Below are positions 1-11,018 of a stretch of 64,000 nt of DNA, piece by piece. The notes under the pieces are model-generated. The model saw only the letters and a program-made list of their open reading frames with translations, did not search any database and was not told the origin of the DNA. Source of the stretch: Lathyrus oleraceus. Taxonomy: Eukaryota; Streptophyta; Magnoliopsida; Fabales; Fabaceae. The position numbers were made by a program, and so were the translations under genes. Location: positions 346,007,846-346,071,845 of the forward strand of contig NC_066585.1 of NCBI RefSeq assembly GCF_024323335.1, in the 5' to 3' direction. How positions within the stretch are numbered: the first letter of the stretch is position 1; the number at the start of each line of letters is the position of its first letter.

Positions 1-530
1 GTATAGCTCGACCATTCGAGCATTTGTCATCCACTTAAAACTTAACAACTCAGCCCACTTCAAAGTGCTCTTCATCTTTGAAGACCCTTAATCCAATTTA
101 TCCCAAACCTCTTTTACAATCAATTCTTAAGCGATCTCGTTTTCATAACAAATCGTATGAAAAAGGAATAATTAGGTGTGTACCTCTTTCTTCCCCGAAT
201 ATTTGGATACGAGTTGTATAGTTCGACCATTCGAGTATTTGTGTTTCATTTAAAATACAATAATTAACCGAGTTTAGTTCACCCATTGGGGGGTGAAAAA
301 AAGACTAGTTTGATGTATACCATTCTTTTCCCCAAGCATTTGGATACGGGTTGTATAGCTCGACCATTATGACACGTGTATTCCGCTAAGGGACCATAAC
401 TTAACTCGTCTCACAAATTTCATAATAAACTTGGATGAAAAATGATTAACTGGGTGTATACCTCTTTCTTCCCCGATACTTGGATACAAGCCGTATAGCT
501 CAACCATCTGAGCACTCATCCTCCTCCTAA
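1..530 (+). repeat. Imperfect 140-165 bp direct repeats inside the LTR
   Basis: A core reading GGATACGAGTTGTATAGCTC followed by GACCATTCGAG recurs near 1, 205, 346 and 483 with substitutions. The text between the cores is also related ('gtgtatacctctttcttccccg'). This is a decayed tandem array within the LTR. No function is evident. Confidence 0.6.
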
Positions 531-742
531 AAACAATTCAACCAATCAAGCTTATATTATTTCTCACCTCGCGCGATCGAAAACCTTTTCACAAAAGAAT
601 AATATTTTATCTGTTTTATCGCGATACAAATAAATTCTAACGACGCCCCCATACAAGCATTTAAGCAAACGTTTAACCGCTAGAATGCGACCTAAATATT
701 CATTCACTAAAATCAACCAACAAATACATGGTTTTCTACCAA

Positions 743-808
743 GAACTACGTAGCTTTGTGTTCCCCGTCACATTTGGGGATACGTAGGAGTGAGATTCAA
801 CGTCTCGT
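743..808 (+). other. Double-hairpin LTR module, copy 1
   Basis: CTACGTA (746-752) can pair with TACGTAG (781-787), with an inner TTCCCC/GGGGA stem. A second small palindrome follows directly (GAGA 792-795 with TCTC 803-806). The same two-hairpin layout recurs at 855, 6,064, 6,577 and 6,663, and in the minus-strand LTR near 50,071-50,131, with different stem sequences that keep their pairing. Confidence 0.55.
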
Positions 809-854
809 TAAGCACTATAACAAAAAATAAAAAAAAACATATTTGTCTTGCCTA

Positions 855-920
855 GAACTATGTAACTTTGAATTCCTTATCACACCTGAGGATACATAGG
901 AGCAAGACTCGCAATCTTGT
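855..920 (+). other. Double-hairpin LTR module, copy 2
   Basis: CTATGTA (858-864) pairs with TACATAG (893-899). Relative to copy 1, both partners have changed in a compensatory way (C to T, G to A). An inner TCCT/AGGA stem is also seen. The second hairpin is CAAGA (903-907) with TCTTG (915-919). Confidence 0.55.
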
Positions 921-1239
921 CAAGTACCTTTATAAAAACCTTTTTTCCGACCTTTTTTCCTTTTAACTCTTAATAATCAGAAGAAAACAAACAAATATAA
1001 GCTAACATTTTATTCACAAATCTAACCAAATGGTTCCCGCTAAGTATAACAGATGTGAGGGATGTTAATACATTCCTCTTGTATAACCGACTCCTGAATC
1101 TGAATTTGGTTGTGACAACCATTTTCCTTTTCTTTTAAGGGTTTTATCTTTATTTTATTTTCCTTTTTGAATAAGTAAAGTTTGGTGGTGACTTTGTTCT
1201 CATCTTGAGCGGGCGAACACCTGTGGTCATTTTTTCGCA

Positions 1240-1616
1240 CTGCGAGAATGAGAAGTCTTGAGAATCTCCCATGCTTCTTTTGCTTTAGTACATGTGTTGA
1301 TTAGTATGAAGATATTATTGTAAACACCATTGAACATAACATTCAAGGCTCTATCATTATCAAAAGCTTCATCATCTTTAATTTTGGACCAATCAGCTTT
1401 TGGTTTTAGGCTGGTTGTACCATCTTTAGAGATAATCATTGGATGTTTACATCCCTTGATCACAAATTTCCAGGATTTGTTTCCTAAGGATTTAAGAAAA
1501 GCCGCCATAATCACCTTCCAATAATCATAATTTGTGTAATCCAAAATAGGTGGTTTGTTTATTGATCCCCCGTCTTTAATTGTCTCAATTTGAGCATATT
1601 TTATCTTCCCTGGAGC
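1240..1616 (-). pseudogene. Ty1-copia gag, N-terminal fragment
   Basis: Read on the minus strand from about 1,616, the frame gives a typical plant copia Gag start with the FDYW-type motif (here TNYDYWKVIM) and a KAKEAWEILKTSH motif near its end. It stops where the Tat-type LTR begins at 1,239, so only about 120 codons survive. A clear ATG at the usual place is missing; the first in-frame Met is at 1,544. A copia primer-binding site and LTR lie immediately upstream on the same strand, which fixes the orientation. Function in the intact family is virus-like particle formation. Here it is only a remnant. Confidence 0.75.
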
Positions 1617-1640
1617 TTACCAAACACGCTAGGGTTCTTA

Positions 1641-1652
1641 CTCTGATACCAA
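1641..1652 (-). other. Copia primer-binding site
   Basis: Minus strand reads TTGGTATCAGAG, the sequence complementary to the 3' end of initiator tRNA-Met that primes Ty1-copia reverse transcription. It lies about 10 bases inside the proposed LTR end. Confidence 0.8.
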
Positions 1653-1661
1653 TTAAAATTT

Positions 1662-2147
1662 TGTTCCTCGGGGGACAGATGTCGAACTCGATGCTTCGAC
1701 AACCGATTCGATAAGATACACCATAGCCACTATAATAACAAATACTAGATGATGTAGCACAAAAGCAATAAAGAACACAATCAATTGTTTGCTCAGTTTG
1801 GTGAAACCACACCTGTGTATGGGGGGTTGAATCCACAATCCAAGAAAGGAAATTCACTATTAGTAGCTTAGTACAATTAGACTTACAATAAATAACAAAC
1901 CCTATGTTGTTCAATACCTCGTCCTAACACTATCCGATGACTTTCTTTTTAGAGCCTCCCCCATAAACATGAGAATCCATTCATTTTCTTATTTATCACA
2001 CAACCCGTGATAGGAGATAACAATCACTAAATCCTAGTGATAAACTTCAATCTAACAAGATGAATGATGTTAAATATTACAATTCAACTAGACAAACCTT
2101 ATATGGCAAGTTACTGAAACATATAGGTGTACATAACAATGTTGCAT
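1662..2147 (-). mobile_element. Ty1-copia 5' LTR, U5-side half (split by the Ogre insertion)
   Basis: Begins TGTTCC next to the primer-binding site and runs to the Ogre insertion point. The other half is 30,376-30,778 beyond the Ogre. Joined, the LTR would be about 890 bp with TG/CA ends. A 60 bp stretch just left of the insertion (about 2,080-2,142) resembles the stretch just right of it (about 30,376-30,437), suggesting a tandem duplication inside this LTR. Confidence 0.7.
2143..2147. repeat. Target-site duplication TGCAT of the Ogre element, left copy
   Basis: TGCAT directly precedes the LTR start TGTAAC at 2,148. The identical TGCAT follows the LTR end at 30,371-30,375. A 5 bp duplication is normal for LTR-retrotransposon integrase. 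Confidence 0.9.
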
Positions 2148-3403
2148 TGTAACACCTCAAAATTTGCCCTCCTCTCTTGGGACTAGCTTAGCATATTGCA
2201 TTTCATTTTTGTAGGACATTAAGCATTTGCATTATTGCATATCATGTGAAAATAAACAAGTCATCCTTCTAAGTTTTTCTCAGAAGATAAAGAGGTTAAG
2301 AGGTTCAAGCTTGAGGGTCTCCATAAATTGATCACCAACCATCTGAGGATTTGGGCTTCAATTAGGGTTTTCTTGGTTCTTCAAGGAGGTTGAGCATTAT
2401 CTTGATTGCAAGGGTACATCATCATCATCATGGTTATGTCATCCTCAAAGGTTTCAGAATTCATGCTCAGGTTCCTTGGGATTAGGGTTTTGACCTCTGG
2501 TCAACCCTAATCAGTTGCATTCTTTCAGTCAGGGATCTTTAAGGAGATGAGGTATTTGGTGATGGTGTGGATCACATGATCATTTTGAAGAGCTTATTAG
2601 AGCTAGGGGTTCATTTTGGATCCAATTCCTCAAGTGGTTGAGGCTCAAGCTGATCAGAGCACTTCTAAGTCATCTGTCAACCAAAAAGTCAACAGAAAGT
2701 CAACTGAGGGCTAGGAGATGGAGAAATGAGTTTCAACATCTCATTCATGTTCAAGAGAGGCTTATTCATCATGTCAAATGTATATCTTGAAGAATTTGAG
2801 GTCAGATCAAAAGTTTCCAAAAATGGAAAGTGACCTATAATTGAAAGTTTCCAAAAATGGAAGGTTTTTGGTTCAAATTCAACTTGATCTTGCATCATCA
2901 AATAAGCTTCAAATGAAATTTTGTCCAACATGAAAGTTGAAGATCTCTTTCTCCCATTTCCAAAAAGTCCAAGATCATGAGCATCTGATGAATGGTTAAG
3001 GAGATGTGATCAAATCATTGCAAAGTGTGCTTGAAACTTCAAATGGCCATATCTTTTGAACCATAACTCCAAATTTGGTGCCTCTTTTTCTAAAATGCTT
3101 CTCATGTCATGAAGTTTCCAAATCAATCATCACATTTTATGAAATTTCATCACATAATCATTTGCCCATTCATGTGATTTTTGGAGGGAAAATCATGAAT
3201 TCAAAATTGGTGCATCATGTGGACTTTTTAACCATTCCAACATGTTCATGAGAGGATTTTAAGTGAAATTGCATGTCCATTGCTACTGTTCACATGGGAT
3301 TGCATGCATGGGGTGAAAAAACCAATTTTTGCATAACACTTCTTTTCTCACTAAATTTCATTAACCAAGCCTAAACATGATTAGCAAATGGATTAACATG
3401 TCA

Positions 3404-3411
3404 TATAAATA
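3404..3411 (+). promoter_or_regulatory. Probable TATA box of the Ogre LTR promoter
   Basis: TATAAATA, preceded by 'catgtca' and followed about 50-70 bases later by a CT-rich stretch typical of plant transcript starts. The same box is kept in the 3' LTR at 26,743-26,750. Confidence 0.6.
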
Positions 3412-6063
3412 GCTAATCATAACAGAATTGCTCATTATTCATCATTTCTAGATCTTGAAGTTTTTCCCTCCATTTTTTCTCTCAACCAAAACTTGAAAAA
3501 TCTTCAAAGAACATTGTAATATTCTTCCATATTCTTGTTCTCTAGTGTTGATTAAGTGCAGATCAAGCCTTGGATTGTGGAATTCGTGTGGAAATTGTGC
3601 AGTTGAAGTTCAAGAACATAACCATGGCAAGTGAGAATTGAGCTAGATCTACACGCTTTCAAGCCTTAATTCCTTCATCAAACTTCAATACATCACTTCA
3701 GGAGCAGATTGGAAGCTTGCTAGGCCTTGGATCGTGCGTTTCAAGAATCTGCTCTTCAAGAGGTCACATTTTTTATCCTTTTATTTCTCTGTTTTATGTG
3801 TATATTAATGTAGATCTTGCCTTGCTGATGATTCTGGTGGAAATTTCACATGATTTGGTGCATTATTGAGTGAGTTATGTGGAATTGAAATTTTGTAGAT
3901 CTAGAATGTTTTGATTCGTTTCTTAAGATTCATGTTGAATTAGTGTGAATTGTTATTGGATTCGAAACCTGCGTTGCATGAACTTTGAAATGATGTAAAA
4001 AAATTTGAAATCTGAAAAATTCTGGAAATTCTGGAAAAATTCTTGAACGTTGTTACTGTTCATTCATCATCTTCGTGAGGAAGATGATGTTCTTCATCTT
4101 AGCGACGCCCTAGCGTCCGCGTCTGTCCGTTGCTAGCATGAGGCTAGGGCTTTCCTGCAAAACGGCGCCATTTCGTGCCAAGCGCTCATTCTAATTGGCT
4201 AGCGTGTTTCATAGCTCAATCCTGGCCGGCACCACTATTTCAAATAAATTCTTCTTTTGGCTTTTCCCTCCTAAATTCCACATGTTTAATCCTTTTTTAA
4301 TTCAATTTATTTCCAACTTTAGAAAATCATATTAATTTGAAAAATGCTCCAAAAAATCCCTGGTTTTTTGCTACTTGTACATTAAGATGTCCTCTATTTG
4401 ATGATGATAAATTTTGAAGTTGTGCATGGCTGGATTTTGATTTGTGTTAGAATATGTGATCATGTGTACATTTGTGACCTTGCTCCATTCATCTTGTCGT
4501 GAAATGCTTGATTTTAATCCAATGGACATGAAATTTTGCATGATTGTTCTTAACATGTTGATGGATGTTTTGGTTTTGGTTTGACATTTTTTCCATGTGT
4601 CATTTCTGTTTTATGTGCATGTTAACATGGTGTGACAATTGGTGTCACACAATTGGTTGATCAACTTGTGCAATTTTATTTCCATGCCATTTGAACTTGG
4701 ATGCTTCTGATTTTTTGTATGATAATCATGTTGGATGTGTTGTATGCTCATGAATTTTTCCAGAACTATTTGAATCATTTCTGTTTTGATTTGGAATTTT
4801 CATTCTCAATGTCCATTTGAATGCTTTGAAATTGTCTTTGACTTCCCTTGCACATGAAATGCCTTTGCTTGATGATTTTGTTTTGGTCCTTTTTAGGACA
4901 TGTTAATATGTGTTTGAAGTTGCATTGTGTTGAAAATTAGCTTCTGTTTTGAATTTTTTCTTCACTTTTGACCCTAGGCTTGGACCTAGGGGTTTGGACT
5001 TACATGTGAGTTTTGAATTTCAGGACCAAGCACCCAAATTCCATGGTTGATGTTGCTTCACCATTTGAATGTTGATATTTGCTATTGATTGCTAACATTT
5101 GGTTGTTTTGTAGGTTGAGGATAATTCACTTGAGTTTGCCTTATGGCTTATATGTTGTACATTGGGATTGTCTGTTTGTTATTGACTGTTGTCTGTTTGT
5201 CTGAATGTTGTACTGATTTGTTTAGTTGTTTACACAGGTACCTAAGTTGCTTTAAGTTCATTTGAACTTTTCTTTGCTTGTGGTTGGCATACCACTTAGG
5301 TATAATCCATATTCTTCATGTAGTCTGGAAGACCTGTCATGTTACTTTGGCAGGCACCTGTCTGAAGCCCTCCTTAAGAGGCCATGTTTTTGCTTGTTTA
5401 CCTTTGTGCCCTGTACATTTAAAGACCTCCTAAGTGAAGAGGCATTGGCAGATAAAAGGGATGTGTAATCCATCCCCTGCTACTCAGTTGTGTCATTCAT
5501 CTTGCTCACACCATGTGTTGACGCACTTTGAATAAGAATCCAAAATCTTGTTGTGTCAAGTCATGTGGAATAGAGTCCCACATTCTGGACTCCCACACAT
5601 TCTTTGATTCAAGCTCACCCAGGCCTGGGTTAAGAGCTATGAGGCATAACCCTCATCTCCATTTCATTTGCTCACCCTAACTCTCAATGTTAGAGGTTAA
5701 GAGCCTGACCACCCTTCCAGTATTTGGCTTGTTTGTCAAGGTCGATATGACCCCTCGACTAAAGCCCAACCTTGCTTGAGCCCCCTTGGTTGTGTATAGT
5801 GTGTGCTATTTGCTTTTGATGTTTATCTGCTTAGCCTCTCATCTCCTTTCTGTAGGAGTCGTATGATCAACTTTTGAGGAAGTTGACGTACGTAGAGATA
5901 GACTTGAGTTGACTCACTGCCTGTGTGAGTCAAACTCTTGTTAGAAACCTCAACCTAGGACTATTGTGGATTACATGATAACTATTAGGCTCGAGTCAGT
6001 CTCCCTTTTAGTTTGTCATTTCCCAGTCTCTGGTTAGGATAGGAATTTCTCCCCTGTTAAGGG

Positions 6064-6130
6064 GAACTACGTTGCCCTGATCCTCATACCAGATGAGGTA
6101 CGTATGCAGGAGATCGTGCGAGATCTCTCC
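6064..6130 (+). other. Double-hairpin LTR module, copy 3
   Basis: Starts GAACTACG. Inner stem CCTCAT (6,082-6,087) with ATGAGG (6,093-6,098); outer TACG with CGTA. The second hairpin is GAGATC (6,110-6,115) with GATCTC (6,122-6,127). The equivalent in the 3' LTR is near 29,404-29,470. Confidence 0.55.
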
Positions 6131-6235
6131 GGGCACCCTTTTTTTCTTTTTGTGTGTGTTTGCTTGACAGTTATTAGGCTCGAGTTCCAGACTCCCTTTT
6201 AGCTTGTCTGTTTGTTGACCTCTCTTGTGTGGGTG

Positions 6236-6515
6236 TGGAGTCTGACGTAAGTCCAGCGATTGGCAGTCGGTTTCCCGTTTGGGTGTTTGTTTGTGTGGAG
6301 TCTGACGTAAGTCCAGCGATTGGCAGTCGGTTTCCTGTGTGTGTTTGTTTGCTTGGAGTCTGACGTAAGTCCAGCGATTGGCAATCGGTTTCCTGTGTGT
6401 GTTTGTGTGCTTGGAGTCTGATGTAAGTCCAACGATTGGCATTCGGTTTCCTCGCTTGTGTTTGTTTGTTTGTGGAGTTGGATGTAAGACCAGCGATTGG
6501 CATTCCGATTCCAGT
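6236..6515 (+). repeat. Tandem array of about 58-62 bp units in the LTR
   Basis: Five units each contain GACGTAAGTCCAGCGATTGG or a close variant (TGATGTAAGTCC, GGATGTAAGACC in the last two), separated by GT/TTTG-rich spacers. Each unit holds TGACGTAA (bZIP-site-like) and ATTGG (an inverted CCAAT). The minus strand reads as long repetitive ORFs with an NRLPIAGLTSDS-like motif, which are by-products of the repeat. The array is repeated in the 3' LTR at about 29,576-29,855. Confidence 0.8.
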
Positions 6516-6576
6516 TGTGTGTTTGCTTTGACGTCTCAGCGTCTGTGCGTGTGTTTTGTTTCGGCGTGCGTTAGCC

Positions 6577-6640
6577 GAACTATGGTAGCTCTGATTCTCA
6601 TTCCAGATGAGATACGTAGGCATAGGATGCGATATCCTAG
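6577..6640 (+). other. Double-hairpin LTR module, copy 4
   Basis: Inner stem TCTCAT (6,596-6,601) with ATGAGA (6,607-6,612); outer CTA with TAG. The second hairpin is TAGGAT (6,623-6,628) with ATCCTA (6,634-6,639). Confidence 0.55.
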
Positions 6641-6662
6641 CGAGCCCGTTTTCCGTTTCCCC

Positions 6663-6725
6663 GAACTACGTCGACTCTGATGTTTGTTTCTGACAAACTA
6701 CGTAGGCCCAGGATGCGACATCCTG
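6663..6725 (+). other. Double-hairpin LTR module, copy 5
   Basis: Outer stem CTACGT (6,666-6,671) with ACGTAG (6,700-6,705), inner stem TTTGT (6,683-6,687) with ACAAA (6,693-6,697). The second hairpin is CAGGAT (6,709-6,714) with ATCCTG (6,720-6,725). Confidence 0.6.
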
Positions 6726-6827
6726 CCGAGTCCGCTTCTGTCTCCTTCGCCTGTGTTTTATTCCAGTGTGCGTGCATTCTTTGAGCAGTTATTTAGCAAC
6801 CTTATTCTATTCTTCTGAGCGTGGATC

Positions 6828-6843
6828 CCGTCGAGTACGACGG
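6828..6843 (+). other. Perfect 6 bp hairpin upstream of the conserved LTR 3' block
   Basis: CCGTCG-AGTA-CGACGG, directly before the conserved ACGTGAGGGGTGCTAATACC block that all three Tat-type LTRs of this window share in some form. Confidence 0.5.
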
Positions 6844-7032
6844 ACGTGAGGGGTGCTAATACCTTCCCCTTGCGTAACCGACTCCCGATCCTTGCAATCT
6901 CCGGTCGTAAGACCATTTCCTTTCCAGGTTTACTTCGAGCGTTTCCTTTCCCTCCGTTGGGATAAATAACGCACGGTGGCGGCTCTGTTTGTTTGCTTTT
7001 TCCCGCCGGTTGTTTTTCGCGGATGTGACAGC

Positions 7033-7050
7033 TGGCGACTCTGCTGGGGA
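7033..7050 (+). other. Ogre primer-binding site (tRNA-Arg type)
   Basis: TGGCGACTCTGCTGGGGA begins two bases after the LTR end. This is the characteristic primer-binding site of Ogre/Tat elements, known to match the 3' end of a tRNA-Arg. A partial copy, TGGCGGCTCTG, sits inside the LTR at 6,977-6,987. Confidence 0.85.
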
Positions 7051-7990
7051 CAATAAAGAAGTTGACCTTCTGCTGGTCTATCTTCCCAAAGCGAGTCTCT
7101 CCTAGCATTCTCTAGGATAGTTTTGGTTGCTTTTATTGCTCTATTTATTGCATTTATGATTATTATACTATGAATATTTGCATATATGTTTACATGCATC
7201 ATGTTATCATTGTGCTGATTCTGTACAGGTTGGTTCCTCTGATTTGGGGTGGGTGTTCTGAGTGGGGCTAAAACCCAAGCCCGAGTATACACCTAGGATT
7301 AGTGTGGTCTCACGTTCCTCACATGTTGGTTGGGCATGTTGTTGCGACGTGACATACCACAAGTCGGACGAGGTTCTTCTGAGAGAGCTCTTCCATTGTG
7401 GAGTATTCCACTTCGGTCGAGTTACATCTTTAGAGTTGTTGACTTCGGTGACCGTTCTTTCCCGGATCTTTGGTTTAGACGATCTTATGAGAGTTGGTTC
7501 AGAGTAGGGATCCGTTTATTTTAGGATTCCCTGGGCTGGTTCAGAATGTCTTGTGGTTATCTGTTCAGAGGACTTTTTGGTGATGATGGTGATGTATTCT
7601 CCGGTTCCGTTTATTTCGGAACCCCCGAGTTGGATTTGTGATTACTCGTTCCCTCAGATGGTTGTGATCAGTTCAGAGACTGGGAATCCAGTACAGTTGA
7701 TTTTCAGAGGACTTGGAGGATGGCACAGTGCATTGCATTCATGCATCAACATCATCCATATTTCACATTCATCTGTATCTAACTCATGTTTATCCATACT
7801 CAGGGTACATTCTCGATTGAGATCCCGGTTGAGAGACATCCTGATGTCAGAATATTGTTGTCAAATTATTATCCGTCTCGATGAAACCAGGATCAAAGGA
7901 CAGAATGTTCCTCATACGGATAGACATTGCATTCATGCGTGAGTCATATTAACTTGTCTTCTGTTTTGCAGGTGTCAGTATTTAACGTGT
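7051..7990 (+). other. Ogre internal leader without ORF1
   Basis: This is 940 bp between the primer-binding site and gag. Fully equipped Ogre elements carry an extra ORF1 here. None of the small reading frames present resembles the ORF1 tail seen at 63,671-64,000, so this copy seems to lack it. Confidence 0.6.
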
Positions 7991-9782
7991 TTGATTGACA
8001 CAGGAATCATTGCTCGCGCACGCCGAATCATTCCCTTGCACGTAGCACGTCCACACAGATACCCTACCAGACGCAACAGACCCCAACTGATGGATACATC
8101 CAACGCAGACATTCTCGAACTGAAAGAGAAGATGAGTGAGCTGATCAATGTTATGCAAGGGTTCACCTTGGGGCAGAAGGCGTTGGTTGAGAAAGTGGAG
8201 AAGCTTGAGCGGGCTTCTGCTGCCAACAGTGGTAATAATCAGGAGGGTGTTTCCAACCATGGTCTTGGTGGTTCTAGGGACGGTGGTGACCCCGGAAGGA
8301 AGACTACTATTGGTGTAGTGATCAACAACGGGGGAGGTTTTGGTTTCGCTGTAGGCGGTATACCAGGTCCTATGGGCAATAATCTGAAGGATGATCAATT
8401 TCCTCCTTTCTTTGGGGTTGAGGAAGATAGAGAGGAAGATCAGTTCTCTGTGCTGAACGAACAGTTTGGTCAGTACGGTGTTCCGCCGCCAAACAAGGAA
8501 ATTCAGGTGCTAGCAGAGAAGGTCAGGGCTCTGGAAAGCCATGCTACTCCTGGGGCTATCAATATGACAAACATGGGGAGTTGAGGGGATTGTGATCCCG
8601 TAAAAGTTTAAAGTGCCCACGTTTGACAAGTATAATGGGAGTTCTAGCCCGGAAACTCATCTCCAGGCTTTTGTCCGGAAAATATCTGCCTATACAATGG
8701 ATCAGAAGCTATGGATGTATTTCTTCCAGGACAGCTTGTCTGGCGGGTCTCTGGAATGGTATACCAAGCTGAGATCATTAGATCTCAAGAGCTGGCAGGA
8801 TCTTGGGGACGCTTTCTTTAAACAGTACCAATTCAATGCTGACATGGCTCCTAGTCGTACACAGCTGCAGGGTATGTCTCAGAAGCCAAACGAAGGGTTT
8901 AAAGAATACGCACAAAGGTGGAGGGAGTTGGCTGCCAGAGTTCAACCTCCGCTGGTGGATCGGGAGATGTCTGATCTATTCGTGGGTACCCTGTAGGGGA
9001 TTTTTGCTGAAAGGATGGTGGGTTGTCCCGTCACTGGCTTTGCAGACATAGTAGTGGCTGGTGAGAGAATCGAAAGTTGGATGAGAATGGGGAAAATACA
9101 GGGAAATGCTCCGTCATCTGGAGTAAAGAAGCCATTTGGGAACGGCCAGCGCAAGGATGAGGGTGAATCGAGTGTTGTGTATGCCCAAAGGGGACACGGT
9201 AGGGATCGTTACTACCAGCACACTGCTGCGGTAACCATTCCTGCTGGTAATCAATCGGTACAACAGCAACGTCAGCCACCTCAACAAAGAGCACAGAGAG
9301 CTGGGTACCAAGTGAGAGGAAAGGGGATTGATCGTCAGTTTGATAAGCCACCCGTGACATATGCTTTTCTGTTTAAGAAGTTGATGGATCTTGGGTTGGT
9401 TCAGCCAAGGACGATGGCTCCGGTAAGACCAAATCAGAGGCCTCCTAACTATGATGAGAACGCCAAGTGTGAATTCCATTCTGGTACACCAGGGCATAAC
9501 ATCGAGGGTTGTAGAGCCTTTAAGCATGTTGTCCAAGACTTGGTAGACTCCAAGGCCATCAATTTCACACCATCTCCGAATGTTAATGCTAATCCCATGC
9601 CGGCGCATGGTCAGGTGATGGTGGGTGCAATTGCTGAAGATTCAGGTCACGTCTGTGCGGTGGGTGAAGAGACTGACAGTGACTGCGAGCTCGATGGTTG
9701 GATAAAACCGTGCGTACCAGGGATGGAAGTCCAGAACTGGAAGGCCGAAAAGATCATCACTGTCACTCATCGTGAAGAGTAA
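7991..9782 (+). pseudogene. Ogre/Tat gag, degraded, fused to a post-protease tail
   Basis: Gag forms the capsid-like particle in the cytoplasm. Three open pieces are visible. 7,991-8,584 holds a coiled-coil-like stretch (DILELKEKMSELINVMQG). 8,613-8,996 holds the retrotransposon Gag domain (FFQDSLSGGSLEWY, FKEYAQRWRELAARVQPPL). 9,015-9,782 includes a C/H-type knuckle (CEFHSGTPGHNIEGC). A disrupted junction with a frame change lies near 8,585-8,612, and a TAG at 8,994-8,996 probably replaces a Gln codon. The last about 45 codons look like the segment that normally follows protease, while the DTGSS protease itself is absent, so an internal deletion is inferred near 9,640. The homologous gag in the second element is at 61,295-63,441. 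Confidence 0.82.
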
Positions 9783-9917
9783 TATTTCTGTTTTTCAATT
9801 CTGTTTGCATGAAAGCCATACGTTTTGCCCGAAACGTAATGGTCCATTGTAAGGGCCACCTCATGTGTTTCATTTTGCAACATTTTGCATCATTAATAAA
9901 TGGATGTTTTTGTAGTA
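9783..9917 (+). other. Ogre gag-to-RT spacer (intron-like), left part
   Basis: Non-coding, T-rich sequence after the gag tail stop, continuing as 20,443-20,585 beyond the nested copia element. In Ogre elements the spacer between the gag-protease ORF and the RT ORF is known to be removed as an intron. Position and composition fit that, but splice sites were not proven. The copia element landed in this spacer. Confidence 0.5.
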
Positions 9918-9922
9918 AAAGC
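9918..9922. repeat. Target-site duplication AAAGC of the Sirevirus element, left copy
   Basis: AAAGC precedes the LTR start TGTAAGAAC at 9,923. An identical AAAGC follows the right LTR at 20,438-20,442. Confidence 0.95.
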
Positions 9923-11016
9923 TGTAAGAACAAAAATTGTTCTACAACAGATTCCTTGATTTTGATGATAACAAAGGATGAAACCAAAAATGGCACCCTA
10001 ACGAAAAGTTTCTAAGTGTGCAGGGTTCTAAAGAAAGAAGAAATAAATCTGATGATGTCATCAGATGCACAACAAGATCAGATACAAATTATCAAGTATC
10101 AGAAGCATCTAAAGTGGAATCTCGTTTCAAGTAGCTCTGACTCTGGACAAAACTGCAAAGTATCAGAAGCATCTGAACATGAAGTAAAGTCTAGAAGCTC
10201 TGACTCTGAACAAATGCCTTCTGTAAACTCTGGAAGTTATCAGCGCCATCTGAACTCTCAAGAGATAACATCAGAAGCAAGATTCTCCAGATACACGAAG
10301 AATCTAATCAGAATTGTTAATCATGATGAAGTAACGTTTAAGCCAAGTTAAAGTTCTGCAAATGGATTTCCTCAATTAGAAAGAGACGTTAATCTCCACT
10401 TCCAAGAGAGAAGATACTACTTGTGGTAAGTAGTCACTTCTAAGAGAAAAAGTCTCCTGCAGAAGCTATTTATGGAATGGCGTAATTACATCTCATTATC
10501 CAGCAGATTTAACTCTACTTCAACTCTATTTCAACACTACTTCAACTCCTATATAAAGAGAAGAAATCAACCTTCAGTAAGCAAGAAATCACTAGCCAAA
10601 ACTATACTGAAATTATATCACGCTCAAGAAAAACATCTTTGTTCTTCAAAGATTTTCACTAAGCTTTTGCTTATCAAGTGAAAAATTTGTTCTTAAGTTT
10701 GTAATACTTGCTTAACTAGAAGCACTCTAGATTACATATCTTGTATCTTTTATTTGTTTGATTTCCTCAAGTGACTCTTTGTAGTCTGTAGACTTGAGAG
10801 GACTAAGAGATTTTCTTCTCTCTTAGGGGTTGTTTGTAATCTTTCAAGATTAGTGGATTAAGTCCTTGTTGAAGGCGAAATCACCTTGGCCGGGTGGACT
10901 GGAGTAGCTTTGTGTTATAAGCGAACCAGTATAAAATCATTGTGTGATTTTCTTTTTGAAAAGCGCTTATTTTTCAAACAATTCAAACCCCCCCTTTCTT
11001 GTTTTTCTCACCTTCA
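9923..11016 (+). mobile_element. Sirevirus 5' LTR (1,094 bp)
   Basis: Starts TGTAAGAAC and ends CACCTTCA. Every line was compared with 19,344-20,437 (constant offset 9,421) and no substitution or indel was seen. Two short ORFs inside occur identically in both LTRs and are not genes. Confidence 0.96.
10552..10558 (+). promoter_or_regulatory. Probable TATA box of the Sirevirus LTR
   Basis: TATAAAG in the context CTCCTATATAAAG. It is repeated at 19,973-19,979 in the 3' LTR. It places the transcript start about 650 bases into the LTR. Confidence 0.6.
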
Positions 11017-11018
11017 AT

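Larger units (their letters stand above)
1..1239 (+). mobile_element. 3' part of a Tat/Ogre-type LTR, cut by the window edge
   Basis: This stretch has no coding potential. Its last 200 bases match the layout of the 3' end of the complete Ogre LTR at 2,148-7,030: a GATGTGAGGGATGTTAATAC block (about 1,051-1,070), a 'taaccgactcc' block, then AAAGTTTGGTGGTGACTT near 1,177. It stops with CA at 1,239, where copia gag sequence on the other strand begins, so this LTR element appears inserted in that gag. Upstream it carries imperfect repeats and two hairpin units. The left end and any target duplication lie outside the window. The lineage call is an inference from the shared LTR-end layout. Confidence 0.62.
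2148..7030 (+). mobile_element. Ogre 5' LTR (4,883 bp)
   Basis: Starts TGTAAC and ends GTGACA, followed two bases later by the primer-binding site. No credible protein is encoded; small ORFs inside are chance or repeat-derived. A TATA box near 3,404 places U3 at about 1.3 kb and leaves a very long R-U5 of about 3.6 kb. Compared with the 3' LTR it has about 35 differences in the first 1.6 kb, one in the next 2.36 kb and about a dozen in the last 0.9 kb. Confidence 0.93.

Noticed and set aside
5262..5468. 68-codon ORF conserved at 28,602-28,808
   Set aside because: Identity comes from the two LTRs being near-identical here; it has no homology signal and no codon bias.
6008..6623. Overlapping minus-strand ORFs with NRLPIAGLTSDS-like repeats
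   Set aside because: They are translations of the LTR tandem array, occur again in the 3' LTR, and are open in several frames at once.
10016..10681. Two small ORFs repeated exactly at 19,437-20,102
   Set aside because: They lie within the identical Sirevirus LTRs and overlap its TATA box region.
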